Of a stretch of 64,000 nt of DNA, positions 12,246 through 24,900 are shown in pieces; the first letter of the stretch is position 1; every line of letters begins with the position of its first letter. This stretch comes from Phoronis australis (taxonomy: Eukaryota > Phoronida > Phoronidae): contig NMRA01000487.1 of NCBI GenBank assembly GCA_002633005.1, positions 1 through 64,000 on the forward strand, read 5' to 3'. The translations under genes were made by a program, and so were the position numbers. A model generated the notes under the pieces. The model worked only from the letters and a program-made list of their open reading frames with translations. It made no database searches and was not told the origin of the DNA.

Positions 12246-13264
12246 AGTGCGCTATTAAGACATCGGTCACTTTAAAGATAGGATAATAGGATCAATTACG
12301 ATGCCAAGATTGCACGGAATTCTGAACTGAAATGTCAAATGTTATTGTTGTGCACCGTGGGCAACTTAAATTGACCATCAGTTAGGTCTACGGCATCTTA
12401 CGCATCTGACTACTGGATCTAAAACACGTTTATGCTATTCAACGACCTGTTTTAACTAGTAATAATTAGATATTTGTCTGTGGGCATGTTTCACCTTTTC
12501 TCGTGTTTTATTTCACTTGGAAATATGACTGATATCTTGACGCCGTAAAGGGTTCAATATAATCTAATTTCGAATCCTATCTTGACGTTAGATTTCATTT
12601 CTGATGAATGTCTTACTGGTGTTAGGGCAATCCGCCTCTTTGTTTAAAAAAAGTTAACGTCTTTGATTTACTTCACTTACTTGCCTACCACTGGTCCCGG
12701 ATTGTCTCATTCACAGAATGATACAACTGATTTTTGGGCTTTGGAAGAGCTGGGAGGTCGCTGTTGCTTGATATCAAGCAATAGCCAGGCCAAGCCAACT
12801 TAATGAGATTAGCCTCAAGCAATAACGAACTATTTGATTCTTTACGAAGTCTATTAGAAACCATTTCTTTGAATAAGAGAAATTACTGACCAATTTTGTT
12901 AGTGCCCCAGTGAAATTGTAATCTTTGTATTGACAAGCGATGAGTTTCGCATGGTCTAGTGGTTTTAAAAGTGAATGAGTGACGATCACTTTAACCAGTC
13001 GTCTTATAAATGAAACGCTTTTGCTCCACATGACGAGTAGGCTTAGCTTACAAGGAGTTTCTGATGATACTTAGCCCCAGGAAATGGAAAAGTGGATATT
13101 TTTTACCTTTCCCAAAAGTCAACCCGAGCGTACTTTCACAAGCGCAGGGGTTATAGACGAAAAATGCGCAACATTATAGGTCGTGATGGGTGTCCAAGTG
13201 TCAAATTATCTAAACGACATGGTGACTGATTGATTTGATGACTGAGGGTCTAATCGATGCGTGC

Positions 13265-13282
13265 CATAGACTATAGTCTATG
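13265..13282. repeat. Perfect 18-bp palindrome
   Basis: CATAGACTATAGTCTATG reads the same on both strands without a spacer. It lies about 20 bases outside the MITE that starts at about 13303. It may be a relic of another hairpin element; no function is implied. Confidence 0.7.
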
Positions 13283-13302
13283 ATGGGTGCACATTCCAGA
13301 GC

Positions 13303-13458
13303 CCAGGGTAGAAATAAGTAACGCTAGGACCTACGCTAGGATCTCGCTAAAATCTAGCCAAAATCACTTGTTCTCATTTGAAATACACGGCAATATCTCA
13401 CGTAAACTCGCGAAGTCTTGCTTTTTATAGAAGTCCTGGCGTTATTGAACTCTACCCA
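13303..13458. mobile_element. Short MITE, family shared with 50638-50778
   Basis: The ends are inverted repeats: left AGGGTAGAAATAAGTAACGC, right GCGTTATTGAACTCTACCC. The interior (ACACGGCAATATCTCACGTAA, CTCGCGAAGTCTTGCT) is nearly identical to the element at 50638-50778. That second copy is a clean insertion between two otherwise matching sequences, which shows the family has moved. No reading frame is present. Confidence 0.75.
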
Positions 13459-15532
13459 GTCCGACGTATCCAATCCGGAATCGACCAAATGGTATTAAGC
13501 AGGCGATCGTCTGCTCGAAAAGCTGGCAGATGATGTTAAATAGACCAATGAGCTAAATACAGCCCATCGACTTTTCACATTTATGGCAAGATATGTCGAT
13601 AGTTCTGTTTAGACCAAAATTTCTCCATATTATTCACTATTTTAATACTGATTTTAACATCTCAAACATGTTAAAACTTTATCTTCTTGAAATCTCATTT
13701 CTTATACTCTAGATTCGCAATCGGAAAATCACAAAAATCTTCAGCAATCAAGAAGTAAGGAGATGTTTCGTACTCCTATGGCTTTGTTGTCAAATTCGGG
13801 TTCTGCTGATTCTGCTGTTCCATGGGTCATAACGTCAGTTGTGCATCTAGATACAGAATCTAGTTCACATCGGCGACAACTCAAGCATAAAAAGTTATTA
13901 TCTGCAAAGTACTGGGGCGATGACAACAGTGAATCTCTACTATTTGGGTTTATGTATTCGAAGGAGCGGTTTGTACAAGGAAAAGCAACAGTGTGGCGTC
14001 GGAAACGCAATTTAGAAGTCCAGCTCGGAGGTGAACGTGCCGAGCTCGGGGGTGCAGGGGGTCATTTTCCAACTCACCTACATCTGTAACACCGCTGCAG
14101 CTTTGAGTTATCTAGATACGACCAAAAAAAAAACAAAGGTAGTTCTGGTCTTTACCCCACTCATTTTGACACCTGCGCTCACTGACTAAAAAATGAAACA
14201 TCAGTCTGGATCGATTTCAGCCGAGGTTCCGTGCTTGCTTTGTGTTTTTTTTTTTTTTTTTTTGAAAATTACACAAAGATACGAAAGCAATTGTAATCAA
14301 GGTTTCAAACGCCATGATATACCAAGCGATGAGTACGCCTAAAAAGACCGTTGGCATTTTTGTTCGTCTCAGCTGGATTTTATTTTTGAAAAGTTGAGCA
14401 ACTAAAAATACCGAACCACTCACTAGATTTTCAAAAAAAAACACAGTCCACAACCAATGGTGCTTTCCTGGACTAATAGCATTACTACAGGTAGATGAGC
14501 TGAAATTCAAATACACCTTGTTTCATTGTTTATTTCCTTCCTCTAATACACTTTTTACTTTATCATTTCACGAATTTATACATATAATTTATTTCTTGCC
14601 GTTGAAGAACCAGGATTAGTGCTAGGCCCAGCACAGGAGACGGCGCGATGAAATTAACAAAAAAAAAATTAATGAAGCTTACGGTAGAATCAACCGCTAC
14701 AGCTAAACGAAAACTACGGTAAAAATCCATGATCTATTAAATCAGTTGCCAGAGCTTTCGCATGATTTAACAAATAGGGAGACCGCACTGTTACCATTTA
14801 TCTTATAAAGTAATTTTGTCTCGGAGGAAAAAGTCCACTTTCAGTGTTTGTAAGTTTGATTTTAATTATACGGCTTAAAAGATGCTAAACTCTGTTCAGT
14901 TAAACAATAGAATTTAACAATCATTTGATCACTTGAAGTTTTCATTGCGTGCGACTTACGCTTTCATTGGGCGAGTTCATCGTCGATAACTAAGGGTAAA
15001 CCTACGAACATCGAACTGACAGGATCGATTTTGTGATGCGCTGAAGGAACTATGCTGTAACTCGGAATAATGCTTTTATCGCCCAAGGAGGTTTTTAAAG
15101 GGCCACGGAGGACAGGCGACAGAGCTGCTTTTAGGCGAAATTACCACAACGGGTTTATCATTCTTTTAAACCTTCCTTATATCTTATAAAAATGGTGCAG
15201 TGAATATCGGGATGCTACGATAGGTGTGAATAAAGTATTCAAATCATGAGCCGCAAAACAGGTCATGATACATTGAGCGTAGCGTAAATTATTCAGCGTA
15301 TTAAAATAACATTATTTATGAATGAACCAAGGGTAGGTGGTACACACGGCAACTAATCACTATAAACGAGACGACATGTACGAGTTTGCCATATCAAAGT
15401 CAGTGTTCATCTTAAAGTAGGTGAGCGTTGCGTAGCGGTGCGAGCTTCTTACGAGATTGGTGAGAACATGCACGCCGCACCAAAGTCAAGGGTCTGAGTG
15501 CTGGCGAGTACCCTTGAAATCTTACTTATAAT

Positions 15533-16655
15533 AGTAGTAGTAGTAATACACTTTATTCACATTGAGACAAAAAATACACTTGATACAGATTTACGCTTAT
15601 GGAGACTCCGAAGGACCCGAAAGGTGCGCTGACCACGGGGCCACCAGAGAATAAAAAAATACAGTGTTACAGATAGTCAGAATTACAAAAATTAGGTGAT
15701 TATGTTATTTAAAACTACTTGTGAAAAGACTAGGAGAGATTATCGAAGATAGTTACATACAAATCAGTTGGGAATAGTGCACTCAAGTTCATAACTTTCA
15801 AAACAAACATTTTTAAAATAATTTATAACAGAGGATAACGAATGGGTAAACAGTTTTTGGGAGACACTTTCAGGAAGGTTATTAATTATATGAGGTAGGG
15901 CATTTCGAACTGAATCTTCAGCAAATTATTTAGTACAACGGAAAGTTTGCAGAAGATATCGTCGTCTAGTGTTATATTCATGAACAGACCCACGGGTAAT
16001 TAAAGTGAACGTGTTGAAAAATGAAGGTAAGTAATTATGAACATATCTGTAGAAAATTTAATAATAGCAAAAACATACAAGTCCTTAAATTTGAGAATCT
16101 GTGTAGTCTTAAATAAAGGATCTGCATGGGCATTAAAATGACTAGAGGTAATATTGCGAATAACCTTTTCTGTAATTTGAATATTCTATTATGTTCACAC
16201 CCCCATAGCAGAATGCCATAATTAAAATGAGGAAGGACAAGACCATTATATACAGTTTTCAAAGTTTCAAAGGGCAAGAAATGTTTTAGGTTATTAAGAA
16301 CACCACAGAATCTGCTTATCTTTCTCAACAAATTGTTTATATGTGGACTCCATAACAAGTTTTCGTTGATGGTAACACCAAGTAAATTGAAAGAACGAAC
16401 CAGTTCAATTTCCAAGCTAATAAACTTTAAATAAAAATCATCAATACATTTTGGGGGTTTATGAAAAACCATAATTTTGTTTTAGTTGCATTTAAAACCA
16501 GTCCATTACATTTAACCAAGACTGAATTTTCTCCAGCTCCGCACAAAACATACGTGACTCATTTACAGACAAGGTCCTATGAATACCATTAATAATAGTA
16601 GTATCATCAGCATAAAGTATGCAGTCAAAGAAACTTGTGCACTTATATTAACAAC
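15533..16655 (-). mobile_element. 5'-truncated non-LTR retrotransposon (CR1/Jockey-like) fragment
   Basis: On the minus strand, about 16655-16500 encodes the reverse-transcriptase core ILYADDTTIINGIHRTL, with YADD being the metal-binding catalytic motif. After a frameshift near 16480, the frame 16472-16035 continues with MVFHKPPKC, LLGVTINENLLWSPHI, VYNGLVLPHFNYGILLWG and FKLQKRL. These are the thumb and connection motifs typical of CR1/Jockey-group LINEs. The rest, 16034-15533, is a non-coding 3' tail ending in AATAAAGTGTATTACTACTAC..., a short microsatellite-like tail in place of poly-A. The 5' part (endonuclease, RT fingers) is missing, so the copy is dead. Confidence 0.8.
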
Positions 16656-18210
16656 TAAACTGCCTCTTAATCTGATTCACGATTTCTGTTCCATGAACCC
16701 ATATTTCTCGCCATGAGGAGTGCCCTGTGCTACGGAATGTGCCCAGTGAAGTGAAGGCAACGTAAGAGTAATGCGCGTATTTGTTGCTTCATTGCGTTCG
16801 GAATTTCCTTAAAAACGCGCTACATAGTTAATAACAAACGCCAAATTGTGCACTCGCATTAAGTACATCAATTACAATATTCATACAGAAAATAGCAAAC
16901 GCCAGTGAACATACGAGCGTGAATTGCGTTTCTTTGCAGTGAAATTTAACTAAAATGAACATTTCTAACTCATGAGTCTGGTCCGTTCTGACGTGATTTC
17001 TCTCCCGTTGGTCCTTACCTTGCATAAAACCACACACTTATATTGTAATAACAATTGCATTCACTCTGCTCAATGCCTTCTTTACAAACTGAATCACGTG
17101 ACCACATATTAGATTTCACCCCTTTTGTTACGCAGCGACGGGTACGCTTGCACCGAACATCGTCACAGATGCCAACCAGCGTCGCCATCATGTAATCATT
17201 CGTATACAAGGTAAGGGGTCAAGAACAGATTTGGAGGTAATGTAAAGGATAAAACAATAGTTCCTTGACATATTGTGCCTGTAAAGCACTTTAGGTAAAG
17301 AGAGCTTGATGTCGGACAGGTCAATACTGAAACTGCTGTGTTACGTGATCTTAGTGTTCACGATTTCCTCATTCGTTTCTGTTGCCACAAACTATTTACC
17401 ACTACATCTGTCTTTGCGGTGTAATATTATAGGAAACATGATCGGTAACTGAGTGTTATTGGCAGGTTCTAATACTCCACACTTCAGTGACCAAGTACAG
17501 CCTATGGAACTGAACTTACAACAATGACACAGCAGTTGGAAAATTCATCATTGGCATCTTTCTGCTTTACTAGCCTACCATCATGTTAGCAGTTGTGTAT
17601 TGTAGGCCTGGAATTAGTAGCATTGTTTCTGGCGTTTTGACAAATATCCGAGTACAACTTCGGCTGCTGAATCTTGTTGGCACAATTCATAACGAATAAA
17701 AACAAACATTTACAACACGGAGTTATAGATCGTTCTGATGGTGGCCGGCTGAATGTAACATAAGGATGTAAAATTTCTCCCTGTGTTCATGCTAAGAGGT
17801 GCAAGTTTTCGAATACGTTATTTAATGCCGCAAAAATGCATCCCGTCGAAGAAACTAACTTTTGGTTTGGACCACATGTCGCTATAAGATTGATCTCAAC
17901 CTGATCCTTACTTACTCGAGAAATGAGTGATTGTTGGTCTTGTGAACTCGAGACCATGCATGATCGATGCGACGTGACAAGTCAACTTTGGATATTCCCA
18001 AGCATTAACACACTGTCCAAGCTCAGATATAACACCTATATTGACTGAGAAACAATTTGAAACCTTTTTTATGCCCATAAATAGTCTATCAACAGGGAGG
18101 GTGTTATCCCGAGACTCCATAAGTAGGTGCACTCCCTGTCCTTCCTTTCAACGACAATGACCTGAATCGCAATTTTGAAGATATTGCGCGCTCCGCTTCG
18201 GACCTGTAGC

Positions 18211-18264
18211 CCTACGTATAATGATTGCCAAATCCGCCCTACGTATAATGATTGTCAAATCCGC
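18211..18264. repeat. 27-bp tandem duplication
   Basis: The unit starting CCTACGTATAATGATTG is present twice back to back, with one difference (GCCAAA vs GTCAAA). It is a simple local duplication. Confidence 0.85.
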
Positions 18265-18348
18265 CCAACGAAATCAGTGCATTATGTTTTACAGGGGCCA
18301 TAGGCCTATCCTCAAACCCAATAACGAAATCATCTGTGAGTTCTTTTC

Positions 18349-18425
18349 CTCGCTGGTTCCCTGCGTGCCGCTAGGTGGGGCGGTAGCCGCGGCTGGCTGG
18401 GCTAAGCACGCAGGGAATCAGCGAG
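18349..18425. mobile_element. Hairpin element with 20-bp arms and flanking direct repeat
   Basis: Left arm CTCGCTGGTTCCCTGCGTGC (18349-18368) pairs with right arm GCACGCAGGGAATCAGCGAG (18406-18425), with one mismatch in 20 and a GC-rich 37-base loop. Outside the arms, AGTTCTTTTCC on the left and AGTTCTTTCC on the right look like a slightly decayed target-site duplication. This suggests a tiny foldback transposon. It lies about 550 bases upstream of the monooxygenase start, so a regulatory hairpin is a weaker alternative. Confidence 0.6.
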
Positions 18426-18975
18426 AGTTCTTTCCAAGCCCTGGAGGAAAAAGATACATGAGGATAAATGGCCTTATGAGTCAAATATTAGGGTTTTTTG
18501 ACAGAAGGCTAGTTTATAACATCTTTAAGCTTCGTTTCACCGTATTTAGCAAACCAAAAATATAAATCGTATAAGACCTTTTACTTTCATTAGAACCAGT
18601 CTCATAATATTCCTCATCTCGATAAGTCTCTATTTTCGTTGCCAACAAGATCATAGAAACCACAAGAGACTAAGAAAACGCTTCAGAGTTTATTGTGTTC
18701 GACCATAAAACTCTGAAATTGAGAATTCGATATCGGCGCATGTACGCGTTCTCTATGACTTCAGTTGCCGGCTCTTCTGGCGATAATTAAGATCGAATGA
18801 GTGTGGTAATGTTTTTAAATTTCAAATCACTTCGGTTAAGAATTCAACATTTACCCTAAACAGGATGAAATGCAACTTCAATTAATCTGATTTTATTCAC
18901 GTTTTACTGTGAATTATAATTGTAGTTCCTGGTTGTTTCAGTCATTTTGTTACGCAAAGCGATATTAGAACGATT

Positions 18976-21900
18976 ATGACAGCTGCAGAAAAATGGGGCA
19001 TCGCGATGGTGTTGGCTGTTGTCATGGCCGCTACAGAGGCAGCAGACGGCATTGTCACCCTAAAGCGACCCCTTCCGACAGAAGACTTTACCCACACGGC
19101 GGCTGTGGACGAGTTTGATAGATTCCACTTGTATTGGAAGTTCGATGACACTACTATAACTTTCGAAATTCATGCCAAAACCCTCGGTTGGGTAGGGCTG
19201 GGATTCTCGCCAAACGGAGGAATGTTAGGCTCCGATATATTCATGGCTTGGGTGAAAGACGGCAAAGCTTTTGGACAGGTAAGGTGTCAATTTGTCTCGA
19301 TCTGAACCGACGTATTGGGATAAAAGCCGTATGAATAAGGAGTTATGTCAAGGTCTGTTATTTGCTCGTTTTCAGAGAGGCGTGGTCAGCTAGCTGTGCA
19401 GACCCAATGGGGACTCGGCTATGCTGCCTTTGTGCAAACACTGGTTGACCTCTTCTACCATTTTATCTTCTTTAATTTTTACACACAACGAGACTGAACT
19501 CTTAATTGAATTCTTTACATTCATGACTGAAAATGCACGGGTACCTTTTCATACAACGTCCCAATTTTAAGGTCTGTCCTGATCTATTTTCATTGAAATA
19601 AGGGTCTTCAGACATGTTAATAGAAGATGACACGAATAAAACAGGAGCTCACAAACAAAAAGTGACGGAAAATATAACATTAATGAGAAAACAAAGTGTG
19701 TTAATGCGCTGCAAATTTAGGAAATAGGTGAGTCCAACTGGGACTGGTTCGTTCAACCGGCCACGTCCAAGGGCTGTATCACTCTTTATATCATGCTCAC
19801 GTCTTTTGACATTATATTTTGATACGATATAAATTATTTTTTGAAAAATCCTGTGACTATAGGTAGTATTAAGAAGTTAATAATTTGGTGGGTTTAATAA
19901 GTAAGGGGAATGTGAGTAACTGACAGCAAAGCGAATTCAACAAACTTTTTAAGACCAAGCTTGATGAAATCTTTGATAGCCAAATCAGTATGTATCACCC
20001 AATTATTCCCAAGAGTTTTGAATACCGTTTCAGGACCGGTACGCGGAAGTTGATAAATCACAACCGCTCATCGATCAACATCAAGATTGGAAACTTTTGA
20101 TGGGAAAAGAGGAACTGGGTTACACAGTAATCAAAGTGACCCGGAAACGGAACACGTGTGACAAACAGGACTTCATAATCACGGTAAGTGTGTAATTAGT
20201 TTTATCCAGGGTAGAGCTCACCGTTCAGCCCAATAACGCTAGTGTAACGAGGTTCCGCGAGATATCTCCGTGTATTTTCAGTGAGAGCACGGATTTGGCT
20301 AGATTTTTGTTAGTTAATGAACTCGACCTGGGTCCAGATCGAGAGTGGGAGACAGACCCATGGGATTTGGACAACCCATGCTCCTTCATTTGTGTACTGG
20401 AAAAATGAAAGATATGAAGTGGCTTCAATGTCTGTTTAATGTCAGCCCGCTTTATTATGGACCCATACCTCTTGTCACGTAGTCGGCATTGGCAAAATGT
20501 CCCTGCATACCGTGGTTTATGGGATATACGTTTAATTTGTTGTGTCTCGCGTCCTGTGCTACTCAAATGTCCGCATGACCGCTTCTCATAACTAGAACAC
20601 TTGGAGACTACGAAACTTCCTTATGAATGGACACTTTACTGTTGCAAAAAATGGCGTACTTGCGTAGTATTATAGACAGAAGGAATGTCTACAAAAATGA
20701 ATCATTTTTGCTATGTCTGTTATCCCGTTGTCTTTTATACGCCCACATATACATAATTATATGGCTATGGACTCCGACTCCATAGTGTCGTCATCTCTGT
20801 CTGGGCGTCCGCCGTCCGGGCGTCGTGCCCGCAGTGTATCTTCTAATGCCTTTGCAGGATCGTCAGGATTTGACTACCATTGTTCCGCCTAGGAACAACG
20901 TTTACCTCTGCATCTTCGGATATTCATCAATATCCTCTCGTGAATTTCATGCAATGAAGGGCCGACGTACAGGCAACACAGAGAGGTCTAAGCCCTGAAA
21001 AAACAGACTACTTCCTTGGCTGACACCATATAAACCGCGATTGGCGGATACCCATTCGAAATTAGATTTTCCATAAATGTTTTATTCAAGTTACGGGGTA
21101 TATTTTATCTCTCAGATATTGTTTTTGTGTTTCATAATAATTGACATATTTTCGCCCGTACTCAATTGGATCTTTGCCTCTGGAAATGGACCTTGGTGTC
21201 TAATTGATACGCTTTTTCTGGGACCTACGTCGAACATAAATGACATCTCGCATACATTTATTGGTTCCTTTCACAGGATGATACCGCCCGAATGATCTAC
21301 GCCTGGAATGACCAGGACCCATCCGATGAAAATAGCCCCTCGTATCACGGTGCGCAACAACGGGGATCAAAAAGCATGTACTTGATTGAATATGGTGTTC
21401 TAAACGCGCCCTCTGGTGGCTCCGAGACGACCTACACTTGGGATCTTCGTGTCGGCAACGTACGTAAAACATTTGAACACATGTCATAAAGGCGCTAGTA
21501 TGGTTTTGGTAAGAATACTTCCAAATACATTCTATCTCGTTTTCTTTCTGAGTAGACCTTTACGTGTCTTCACTAACCGTTACCTTTTTCACCAAAGTGA
21601 ATCTCTAATTTTCTAGCTTACGCTCCCAGATGACGACACCGTATATTGGTGTAAACTGTTTGAAGTTCCACCTGAGGCGAAAACTAAAAAGATACACGTG
21701 ACAAGAGTAAGTACAATATAAATGCTATAGTAGAGCCTATTCAAGATACTCTTTTCTCGTCATTCCAATCAAAAACTTCATAAAACTGACGGAAACCAGT
21801 TTAAACAAAGCTGATCGCCAACAGATGCACTTTCAAGATGATTTTTAAATCAGCAGGATTTGAAGTTATTAGTTTCTACCAGTGCTACAAAACAATAAAA

Positions 21901-24900
21901 TCCGTCGTGTTTTTGTGATTTTTTTGCAAATCGCCGATTCTCGTGGATGTCTGCCAGACATTCTCTTAAATCAAAGCCGGTGACTTCGCCAGTTTTAATA
22001 AAAACCTTAACAATAATCTGCCATATATCGAGTTGGATTTAGTTTATACAGAAAAGCACTTGACTGCGACCGCGAGGACCCCAGGGTAGCCTCAGAAAAA
22101 GGTTTTCCTCAACTATAATGTCATTTAAGGTGGACGGGCTGATTGATAAGAACAACACTGGTGTCGTCCATCACGTGGTTCTTTACCTGTGTTCAGCGAA
22201 GAACCTCACAGGAATGACATACAATGACAGATGTCGGCAGAAGAATATGCCAGTCGACTTGAGGTATTGTATAAACGTCATGTTTGGTTGGGCTGTCGGC
22301 ATGTTGGACTACAGATACCCGGAAAACGTGGGATTTCCGTTAGGAGCCGAGAACGAGCACTTCCTGATGTTGGAAATGCACTACGACAATCCGACCAGAA
22401 AGGCAGGTTAGTAAGGATTTGATGGAGTATTGTTTGGCAACGACTGATTATTCGAAATGTGTCAGGCTTGGGTCAATATGTACTCCACACTCAAAGTTCT
22501 CGTCAATTTCATCTTCAAGATGTTGGTCAGAAAAAATGATAGCGAAAAAGTGTGGATTTATGTTTGACGTATGTCTCCGTTCTGTAATAGGAATACTTGA
22601 AGCAGTGGTAGGACTAGCCACACTAATGTGGCTTCAACAGGCTTGAGTGACACATTTTTATGTGCCTACGTAAAGTTTGAGAACAAGCTTTCTCTACTGA
22701 ATAACAGGCATCAGCCTGGTTCTCAAAATCCGGTACCCCTGTAAATGACTGTTGCTAACTAAGCTGTGTTAATGTTGTACGACTCGGTCAATCATTGAAT
22801 ACGACGAGTACAAACAGTAGACGACTGAGTGCACAGTTGAATCAACTGTAATTTAATGACGTTTTATTGACAACAGTTGGGCGCTATATGCATTCAACAT
22901 GCACGTGGAAGAGAAAAAGTCGACCGCGGTTCATTTAAATCCACTACATGAGTCCTGAATTTAGCGCGTAGTCATCGCGCATTATGACTCAAGTACTGAA
23001 AAATGAGCCCAAACGATCATTGCACATCTTGCCACCACAAACAAAATAGATGTAAGCTGTGAATTATAAGCGTGTAAACGTACAATTGCAGGCATTGAGG
23101 ATAACTCCGGTTTACGACTGCACTACACATATGACTATCGCCAGTTCGAGGCAGCCACTGCTTTCATTGGAGAAATCATTTACTACCCGCCGATGATCAT
23201 CCCACCAAACGCTAAGAACTTCACCATCGAGTCGTACTGCTCCACTGATTGCACCAAGAATGTAATACCACCTACCGGCATTCACGTGATCTCCAGTTTC
23301 CTACACACTCACCTCCTAGGTAGGTTATCCATTTAAATGGATATAAACGGTTTATTGGACCAAAAACGTATTTGGGAAAGTATTGTTGAATAAGACTTGT
23401 TGAAGCTACAAGGTTTGGACAGAGTTAGAAAATAACAAAATCCTGCGTTTTTGTGATCTCGTTGCGAATCTCCAATTTTCACGCTCACCAAGTCATTCGA
23501 TGAAATCCAGGAGTGTGACAACCAAATTCTGCGCTCCTTATAATGGGGTTTAGATCAACTGGCAAAGCATTGGACTGCGACTGCTGACATCATGAGCTCG
23601 AAACTTCCACTGATGACGTCACTCGAAATTTTCAATCTTCTAATTTTTACGTTAATTATTTCTTGCTTACAAGTACACAAATTGAAGAAGTATCATACTA
23701 AAATTGTTAGTAACCTAATGCAATCGTTTATGACCATGGTTTGAGAGGTTCAACATACTGGGATTTTTACAATGCGATTTAGTTCCACTGACAAAGCGTT
23801 GGACTGTGACCATTGACGTCATGAGTTCGAAACCGTTTTGGGGCTGATTTCAGCAAAATCACTTTTCTCACCGATTGTCGCTTCAAAACGTATGCTCTTC
23901 TGCGCAACGTTTGTTCAATACAAACAAAATTCTTGCTTTCATTCGACATTAAATTAGTGTGAACTAGACTAGGAAAATCATTCAGTCCAATCTTAATGTC
24001 GGAATATAGAAAGTACCTTGACAGGAGATTAGCTACAAGTAACAGGCAATGTAGTGTCAGCGAAACTATAGAATAATTACTGTATTGAGTTGCTGTACAC
24101 ACATTCCAGCTTATACGCTCTCTTTGTCGTAATTAATTGCCATTAAATCTACAGGTCGGAAGGTTCTGACAAGACATATTCGCAATGGAAAAGAGCTTCC
24201 GGAAATTGCTCGAGACGACCACTACGATTTTAATTTTCAACAAAACAGAATTCCAAAGAAACCAGTTGCGATATTACCCGGTGACGAACTCATTACCACC
24301 TGCGTGTACGATTCAACTTCAAGAAAAAATGTCACATACGTGAGTATAACTGTTAATTGGAGTTTATGTGAAATGTGTTGTAGAGCTCAAATTTGATCGC
24401 ATTATCGCGACAATGGCGCGAATTTTATTGCTAGGAGCGCAATTTCCGGTTCACTCGCGGACACAAATTTCTCAGTTCACGCGCGTTCATCAAGTGCACA
24501 TCTCTGTTGACTCCCTTAAGTTCATGTCACCAGGAAGACAAGACGGTTCCCACGCGTTCCACACACATTTTTCTAGTTTACCGGTAGATGGAGTCTTTGG
24601 TCACATGATTCCTTCTAAGTTTTAACTATGTGTATTGCTATTGTTAAAAATAATAACGGAGAAAACAAAGATGCGAAAATTAATCAATCACAATTACTTC
24701 TGGAACTTATTATAAAACAATTTCTCGACGGAGAATATAAAACGACTTTGGACATGTTTGGGTTGCTCTGTTGTTTTTTCCTCCGGCTAGAAATGTACCC
24801 AGACGTTTAGCATAGACATTCTTTAGTGATGAGAACAGAGAAGAACGTAGCTACATTTCTCTAAATGTTCACTTTGGGAACCTTAAAATGATTAAGTGAC

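Larger units (their letters stand above)
12246..18940. other. Long gap with repeats, no protein gene recognised
   Basis: Between the Tctex1 gene and the monooxygenase I find no convincing host exon. Contents: an 18-bp perfect palindrome at 13265-13282, a MITE at 13303-13458, a T19 run at 14245-14263, a truncated LINE at 15533-16655, a 27-bp tandem duplication at 18211-18264 and a long hairpin at 18349-18425. The open frame at 13763-14089 (+) matches nothing I recognise. The last few hundred bases should hold the promoter and a non-coding first exon of the monooxygenase gene. Confidence 0.55.

Noticed and set aside
18221-18565. 114-codon plus-strand frame
   Set aside because: It is made of the 27-bp tandem duplication and the hairpin element, so its openness is a by-product of repeats.
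20765-20785. CTATGGA...TCCATAG inverted repeat
   Set aside because: Seven-base arms are expected by chance many times in 64 kb. It has no flanking duplication or other copy.
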